From an uncultured Verrucomicrobia subdivision 3 bacterium (GTDB lineage Bacteria > Verrucomicrobiota > Verrucomicrobiae > Limisphaerales > CAMLLE01): DNA of 9,931 nucleotides. Location of the stretch: contig CAMLLE010000070.1 in assembly GCA_946480555.1 (NCBI GenBank), forward strand, positions 1 through 9,931. The letters are read 5' to 3'. Of this stretch, positions 7,018 through 9,931 are shown piece after piece (position 1 is the first letter of the stretch; each line of letters opens with the position of its first letter). A program made the position numbers and the translations under genes. Below the pieces are notes generated by a model. That model had not been told where the DNA came from, did not search any database, and saw only the letters and a program-made list of their open reading frames with translations.

Positions 7018-7046
7018 TTGACTTTCCGTTGCCCCGTCACTAGCTT
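7018..7046 (+). promoter_or_regulatory. Possible promoter of the HIT-phoH-ybeY group
   Basis: TTGACT (7018-7023) matches the sigma-70 -35 box at five of six positions. After 17 bases, TAGCTT (7041-7046) matches the -10 box at only three of six. If used, transcription would begin at or next to the HIT ATG at 7053, giving a leaderless mRNA, which agrees with the absence of a Shine-Dalgarno. The -10 match is weak, so chance is a real possibility. Confidence 0.25.
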
Positions 7047-7052
7047 GTCGCC

Positions 7053-7538
7053 ATGGAACCGCTGCACGCCCCGTGGCGCATCGAGTACATCCTGTCTCCC
7101 AAACCCGTGTTGGAGCAGAGCGTGTTCGCCAGCATCGCGCAATCGAGCGACGATGAGGGAAACTACGTCATTGCCCGCGATCGCACCTGCTTTGCGTTGT
7201 TGAACAGATATCCGTACACCGGCGGCCACCTGATGATCGTGCCTTACAAGCAGACCAGCGACTTGAACGGATTGACTGATGAGGAGATGGCGGACCTGAT
7301 GAAGCTCACGCGTCGATGCCAGAACGCGCTCACGAAGGTGATGCGGCCAGACGGCTTCAATATCGGCGTCAACCTGGGCAAATGCGCCGGCGCGGGAATC
7401 CTCGAGCATCTCCACATTCACGTCGTGCCACGCTGGAACGGCGACACCAACTTCATGCCGGTGCTCGGAAGCACCACTGTTGTGCCGGAGGCGTTGAGCG
7501 ATGTGGCGGCCAGGCTGCGCGCGGCGCTCGCGGCCTGA
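7053..7538 (+). CDS. HIT-family nucleotide hydrolase/transferase
   Basis: The product is a 161-residue cytoplasmic protein of the histidine triad superfamily. The triad E-H-L-H-I-H-V-V-P-R-W lies at 118-128, with His119, His121 and His123; the middle His121 is expected to form the nucleotidyl intermediate. Upstream are the family's strands N-R-Y-P-Y-T-G-G-H-L-M-I-V-P (51-64) and N-I-G-V-N-L-G-K-C-A-G-A-G (103-115). The end G-D-T-N-F-M-P-V (130-137) and the start A-P-W-R-I-E-Y-I (6-13) fit the branch annotated as Ap4A phosphorylase/ATP adenylyltransferase-like. The true substrate is unknown. The CxxC zinc half-site often found near residue 23 in HIT proteins is absent; the sequence there is S-V-F-A. 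The ATG at 7053 matches the family's usual N-terminus but lacks a Shine-Dalgarno. It lies 24 bases before phoH on the same strand, so co-transcription is likely. Confidence 0.92.
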   Translation: MEPLHAPWRIEYILSPKPVLEQSVFASIAQSSDDEGNYVIARDRTCFALLNRYPYTGGHLMIVPYKQTSDLNGLTDEEMADLMKLTRRCQNALTKVMRPDGFNIGVNLGKCAGAGILEHLHIHVVPRWNGDTNFMPVLGSTTVVPEALSDVAARLRAALAA

Positions 7539-7562
7539 TCGTCCCATCCAGATTGATTTACC

Positions 7563-8537
7563 ATGGCTTCTGAAACGCTCCATTTCGAAAACGCCCGGCT
7601 CGCCCAGCAGCTTTACAACAACGACCCGCGAAATCTCCAGGCGCTCGAGGCGCAGCTCGGCGTCAAGGCGACATCCCGCGAGGGCTGGATCAAGCTCGAC
7701 GGCGCGCCGGAGGCGATTGAACGGGCCAAGCAGTTGTTCCTTTCGCTCGAGAGCTCGTTGAAGGCCGGTTCGCACGTCCGCACACGGGAGTTCACCCACG
7801 CGCTGCAGATCGTTTCCAACGAAGGCGCCTCCACGCTCAAGGACATCATGAGCGATCGCATCACCACTTCAGACAAGAAGGCTGGCGTGACTGCGAAAAC
7901 AGTCGGTCAGAAGAAGTATCTGGACGCCATCCGCACGCACGATGTCACGTTCGGAATCGGCCCGGCAGGCACGGGCAAAACGTATTTGGCGGTTGCGACC
8001 GCGATTGCTGCGTTACGTGAAGGAAAGGTGTCACGGATCATCCTGACGCGGCCTGCGGTGGAAGCCGGCGAGGCGCTGGGATTTCTGCCGGGCGACCTTT
8101 ACGAGAAGATCATGCCGTACTTGCGGCCGCTGCACGATGCCTTGCACGACATGCTGCCAGCTGAGGAAGTGCAGAAGAACATGGAGCGGGGGATCATTGA
8201 AATTGCGCCGCTGGCTTACATGCGCGGACGGACTCTGAATAACGCATTCATCATTCTGGACGAGGCGCAGAATTCAACCATGGAACAGATGTTCATGTTC
8301 CTGACGCGCCTGGGGGCGAATTCCAAGGCCGTGATAACAGGCGACGAAACGCAGGTGGACCTCCCGTCGCACAAACAATCCGGGCTCGTCGAAGCGCATC
8401 GCGTGCTGCGGCACATCGAGGGCATTGCAGTGATTGAGTTTTCGCGAAAGGACGTGGTGCGGCATCCGTTGGTGCAACGCATCATTGCCGCGTATGAGGA
8501 ACATCGCGGCAAGGGCCCGGGCCGGAATAACGCGTGA
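7563..8537 (+). CDS. phoH: PhoH-like ATPase (YbeZ type)
   Basis: The product is a 324-residue cytoplasmic P-loop ATPase. Residues 1-70 are a small alpha/beta domain of the kind preceding PhoH ATPase cores. The core carries Walker A G-P-A-G-T-G-K-T (133-140), the PhoH stretch T-R-P-A-V-E-A-G-E-A-L-G-F-L-P-G (162-177), Walker B I-I-L-D-E-A-Q-N (230-237) and sensor-like G-D-E-T-Q-V-D-L-P (260-268). The length is normal for the family. PhoH/YbeZ proteins are ATP-binding, helicase-like proteins linked to RNA metabolism and work with YbeY; the biochemical role is not fully settled. Here the stop overlaps the ybeY start by 4 bases, which supports the partnership. The ATG at 7563 lies 24 bases after the HIT stop and has no clear Shine-Dalgarno. 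Confidence 0.96.
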   Translation: MASETLHFENARLAQQLYNNDPRNLQALEAQLGVKATSREGWIKLDGAPEAIERAKQLFLSLESSLKAGSHVRTREFTHALQIVSNEGASTLKDIMSDRITTSDKKAGVTAKTVGQKKYLDAIRTHDVTFGIGPAGTGKTYLAVATAIAALREGKVSRIILTRPAVEAGEALGFLPGDLYEKIMPYLRPLHDALHDMLPAEEVQKNMERGIIEIAPLAYMRGRTLNNAFIILDEAQNSTMEQMFMFLTRLGANSKAVITGDETQVDLPSHKQSGLVEAHRVLRHIEGIAVIEFSRKDVVRHPLVQRIIAAYEEHRGKGPGRNNA

Positions 8538-9019
8538 GCGCCAGCCTGTTCATCCGCAACCAGCAGCGGACTTTCAAACTGGACATCCGACAGCTCCGTT
8601 GGGCGGCAAAAACGCTGTTGCGCGACCTGCTCTGGGTCGAGGATTACGATCTTGCGATCTATATCGTCCGGGCTTCGCGTATGGCCGAGATCAATTGGGA
8701 ACACCTGCGGCACGAGGGTTCCACCGATGTCATCACTTTCAATTACGCCGACGCGGAACCTGAGCGGCCCGGTGGAGCGAAGTTCCTGCACGGCGAGCTT
8801 TTCATCTGCATCGATGTTGCTTTCGACCAGGCGCGCGAGTTCCGCACGTCATGGCAAAGCGAACTTCAACGCTACGTGATCCACGGCATCCTGCATCTCT
8901 GCGGTTACGACGATCTGGACCCGGTTTCCCGGCGTGAGATGAAGCGGCAGGAGAACCGATTGTTGAAGAAACTTCAGCTGAGTCATCCGGCGGGGAAATT
9001 GGGCCGGGCGCTGGCGTAA
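8534..9019 (+). CDS. ybeY: YbeY endoribonuclease / rRNA maturation factor, with variant zinc site
   Basis: The product is 161 residues, the usual length for YbeY, a zinc-dependent endoribonuclease for 16S rRNA 3'-end processing and ribosome quality control. Seen motifs are S-T-D-V-I-T-F-N-Y (63-71), H-G-E-L-F-I-C-I-D-V-A (86-96) and the metal site H-G-I-L-H-L-C-G-Y-D-D (117-127). The canonical site is H-G-x-L-H-L-x-G-Y-D-H. Here His117 and His121 are kept but the third ligand position is Asp127. Asp can bind zinc, and from memory other phyla related to this one also vary there, so loss of function need not follow. The GTG start at 8534 is chosen because it overlaps the phoH stop as GTGA, which implies translational coupling, and gives the expected N-terminus. 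The C-terminal tail after 145 is slightly extended and basic. No downstream gene on this strand is seen. Confidence 0.95.
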   Translation: MSASLFIRNQQRTFKLDIRQLRWAAKTLLRDLLWVEDYDLAIYIVRASRMAEINWEHLRHEGSTDVITFNYADAEPERPGGAKFLHGELFICIDVAFDQAREFRTSWQSELQRYVIHGILHLCGYDDLDPVSRREMKRQENRLLKKLQLSHPAGKLGRALA

Positions 9020-9082
9020 GGGATGTTTGCCCGGGGGCGAAATGAGCTGCACGGAATCTGCCCGCGAACGTGGACCTTTCTG

Positions 9083-9115
9083 AAAAAGCGGGGCGAAGCT
9101 CTGGCTCCGCCCCGC
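9083..9115 (-). terminator. Intrinsic terminator of the P-domain gene
   Basis: GCGGGGCGAAGC (9088-9099), loop TCTG, and GCTCCGCCCCGC (9104-9115) form a 12-bp stem with one A-C mismatch. Read on the minus strand it is followed at once by TTTTT (complement of 9083-9087). It lies 26 bases after the minus-strand stop at 9142, as expected for rho-independent termination. On the plus strand the hairpin lacks a T-run, so it may only partly serve ybeY. Confidence 0.88.
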
Positions 9116-9141
9116 CGTCCATTCGATTCAGTCTTCCGGGA

Positions 9142-9931
9142 CTATGGTTTCGTCAGGCGATAGAACCGGTTGGTGGGGGCGACCGAAGAGTTGGTCACAT
9201 TCAGCCGGGCGCTGTCCGCGAACGGTTCATCGGTGACACCGGTCCAATTCGTGGTGGTGAGGTTGAGATTCTGTTCCAGTCGATAATCACCCGCCCAGTT
9301 CGGCCAATGAATGCGTACCTGATTGGTCCCGGCTGTTTGGATCGCCAGGTCAGGCGCCGGACAGGGCAAGCCGCCGATGCGCAGCGTATAATTGCCGCAG
9401 CTCGAGCCGTTGCTTGTGGCATCGACCACCACAATGAAGCGCGCGCCCGCGGGAACCGGCGCGGAAAAGACGGAGGGCGATCCCGCGTTCGCGCTGGAGC
9501 CCGCGTCGCCCACAAAGTTCGTCGCCAGGTCCGCCGGATTGAACTCGTAGAGATACAGTTGAGAATGCACCGAGCACTCCGCATCCACCTGCACAGTCAC
9601 ACAGGCCTCGTCCGGCGATGTGTTGGTGAACACATAGGCGTCGTAATAGTACAGGCCCGAGCCAAAATAGCCCGGGAAGGACTCGGGGACACCGCAGTTC
9701 ATGGGTAAACCGTCGCGGTACACCCGGTTGGTCAGCTGAAGGTCGCCCGCGCCCAATGACCCGGTAATCTGCGCGACGCATAGGTCACACGAGCCGCTCC
9801 CTGGCGAGCAAGTGGTTCCATGAAGGAACAGCGACCAGCAGCGCAGCGCACCCTGGCTGCCGCCAACACTGTCGGTGACGCGCAGCCGCCATTCGCCGTT
9901 GCCGTTTCCGGACGGGATGCTGGCAAGCGAA
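9142..9931 (-). CDS. C-terminal part of a secreted P/Homo B domain protein (5' end outside window)
   Basis: The frame stays open to the window edge, so about 262 C-terminal residues of a longer protein are visible. The first about 37 are the end of a proprotein-convertase P (Homo B) domain: G-N-G-E-W-R-L-R-V-T-D-S-V-G-G, then L-R-C-W-S-L-F-L. Next comes a Cys-containing beta-sandwich (about 59-190) resembling pre-peptidase C-terminal-type domains, with Y-Y-Y-D-A-Y-V-F-T-N-T-S and V-P-A-G-A-R-F-I-V-V-V. The last about 68 residues (W-P-N-W-A-G-D-Y-R-L-E-Q-N, T-N-W-T-G-V, N-R-F-Y-R-L-T-K-P) form a beta-domain typical of verrucomicrobial secreted proteins, possibly for surface attachment. P domains often follow subtilisin-like or other hydrolase domains, but the catalytic part is not visible and no enzyme activity can be claimed. 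A possible TTG start at 9756 is rejected because the domain continues upstream of it. The gene ends convergently with ybeY, with its own terminator. Confidence 0.88.
   Translation of the reverse strand, partial: SLASIPSGNGNGEWRLRVTDSVGGSQGALRCWSLFLHGTTCSPGSGSCDLCVAQITGSLGAGDLQLTNRVYRDGLPMNCGVPESFPGYFGSGLYYYDAYVFTNTSPDEACVTVQVDAECSVHSQLYLYEFNPADLATNFVGDAGSSANAGSPSVFSAPVPAGARFIVVVDATSNGSSCGNYTLRIGGLPCPAPDLAIQTAGTNQVRIHWPNWAGDYRLEQNLNLTTTNWTGVTDEPFADSARLNVTNSSVAPTNRFYRLTKP

Larger units (their letters stand above)
6674..7052. other. 379-base divergent intergenic region
   Basis: This gap separates the divergent esterase and HIT genes and should hold promoters for both. I see no convincing gene. 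Plus and minus frames stay open by chance over parts of it, but they overlap real genes out of frame and have no start signals. Visible content is the heptamer array at 6831-6865 and a possible promoter just before the HIT gene. No clear promoter for the esterase stands out on the minus strand. Confidence 0.7.

Noticed and set aside
6954..7025. Lipoprotein-like signal (K-L-F-T-L-L-A-V-A-G-C) in a plus-strand frame just before the HIT gene
   Set aside because: There is no good start codon, only a TTG. The frame then runs out of phase through the HIT gene with a shadow-like composition. It could be a relic but is probably chance.
6939..7799. Long minus-strand open frame (286 codons) antisense to the HIT and phoH genes
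   Set aside because: It lies opposite two genes with unmistakable family motifs, and its composition (Arg/His/Val rich) is that of a GC-rich shadow frame.
9142..9756. TTG at 9756 as the start of a complete 204-residue gene
   Set aside because: The same frame continues upstream without a stop and encodes the end of a P/Homo B domain, so the TTG is an internal Leu codon.
1..9931. CRISPR arrays, insertion sequences, defence genes, tRNA or rRNA genes
   Set aside because: No regularly spaced identical repeats, transposase motifs, nuclease or toxin signatures or cloverleaf-like segments were seen on either strand.

Overview
The window looks like chromosomal DNA of a soil or sediment type Verrucomicrobiota (Limisphaerales/Pedosphaera-like). 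This is an inference. It rests on the GC-rich coding sequence, on secreted carbohydrate-active enzymes without SusC/SusD partners, on a conserved hypothetical protein whose sequence resembles verrucomicrobial proteins I remember, and on a C-terminal beta-domain ending in N-R-F-Y-R-L that is common at the ends of large secreted proteins in this phylum. None of this was checked by search.

Layout. Five genes occupy the minus strand from 6673 down to 162. In transcription order they are: a secreted SGNH/SASA-type acetylesterase with an inserted jelly-roll domain (6673-4706), a GH43-like lipoprotein (4595-3597), an uncharacterised cysteine-pair protein (3442-2834), a short AsmA-like membrane-anchored protein (2720-1974) and a secreted GH9 glucanase (1805-162). 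A possible 5' end of one more minus-strand gene lies at 133-1. From 7053 the plus strand carries a housekeeping block: a HIT-family nucleotide hydrolase/transferase, a PhoH-type ATPase and the rRNA-maturation endoribonuclease YbeY; the last two overlap by 4 bases (GTGA). A convergent minus-strand gene (9931-9142, 5' end outside the window) encodes the C-terminal part of a secreted protein with a P/Homo B domain. A strong intrinsic terminator for it lies between the convergent genes.

How they work together. The esterase, GH43 and GH9 proteins would act outside the cytoplasmic membrane on acetylated, arabinose- or xylose-decorated plant polysaccharide: the esterase removes acetyl groups, GH43 removes side residues or cuts a backbone, and GH9 cuts beta-1,4-glucan. 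The substrate is inferred. HIT-PhoH-YbeY is an RNA/nucleotide housekeeping unit unrelated to polysaccharide use.

The window is mostly ordinary. The features most worth a second look are two intergenic arrays of degenerate 7-base repeats (2735-2783 and 6831-6865), the absence of a recognisable Shine-Dalgarno motif before all eight complete genes, a YbeY whose third zinc-ligand position is Asp instead of His, and the uncharacterised cysteine-pair protein beside the AsmA-like protein. I see no defence system, CRISPR array, insertion sequence, tRNA or rRNA.
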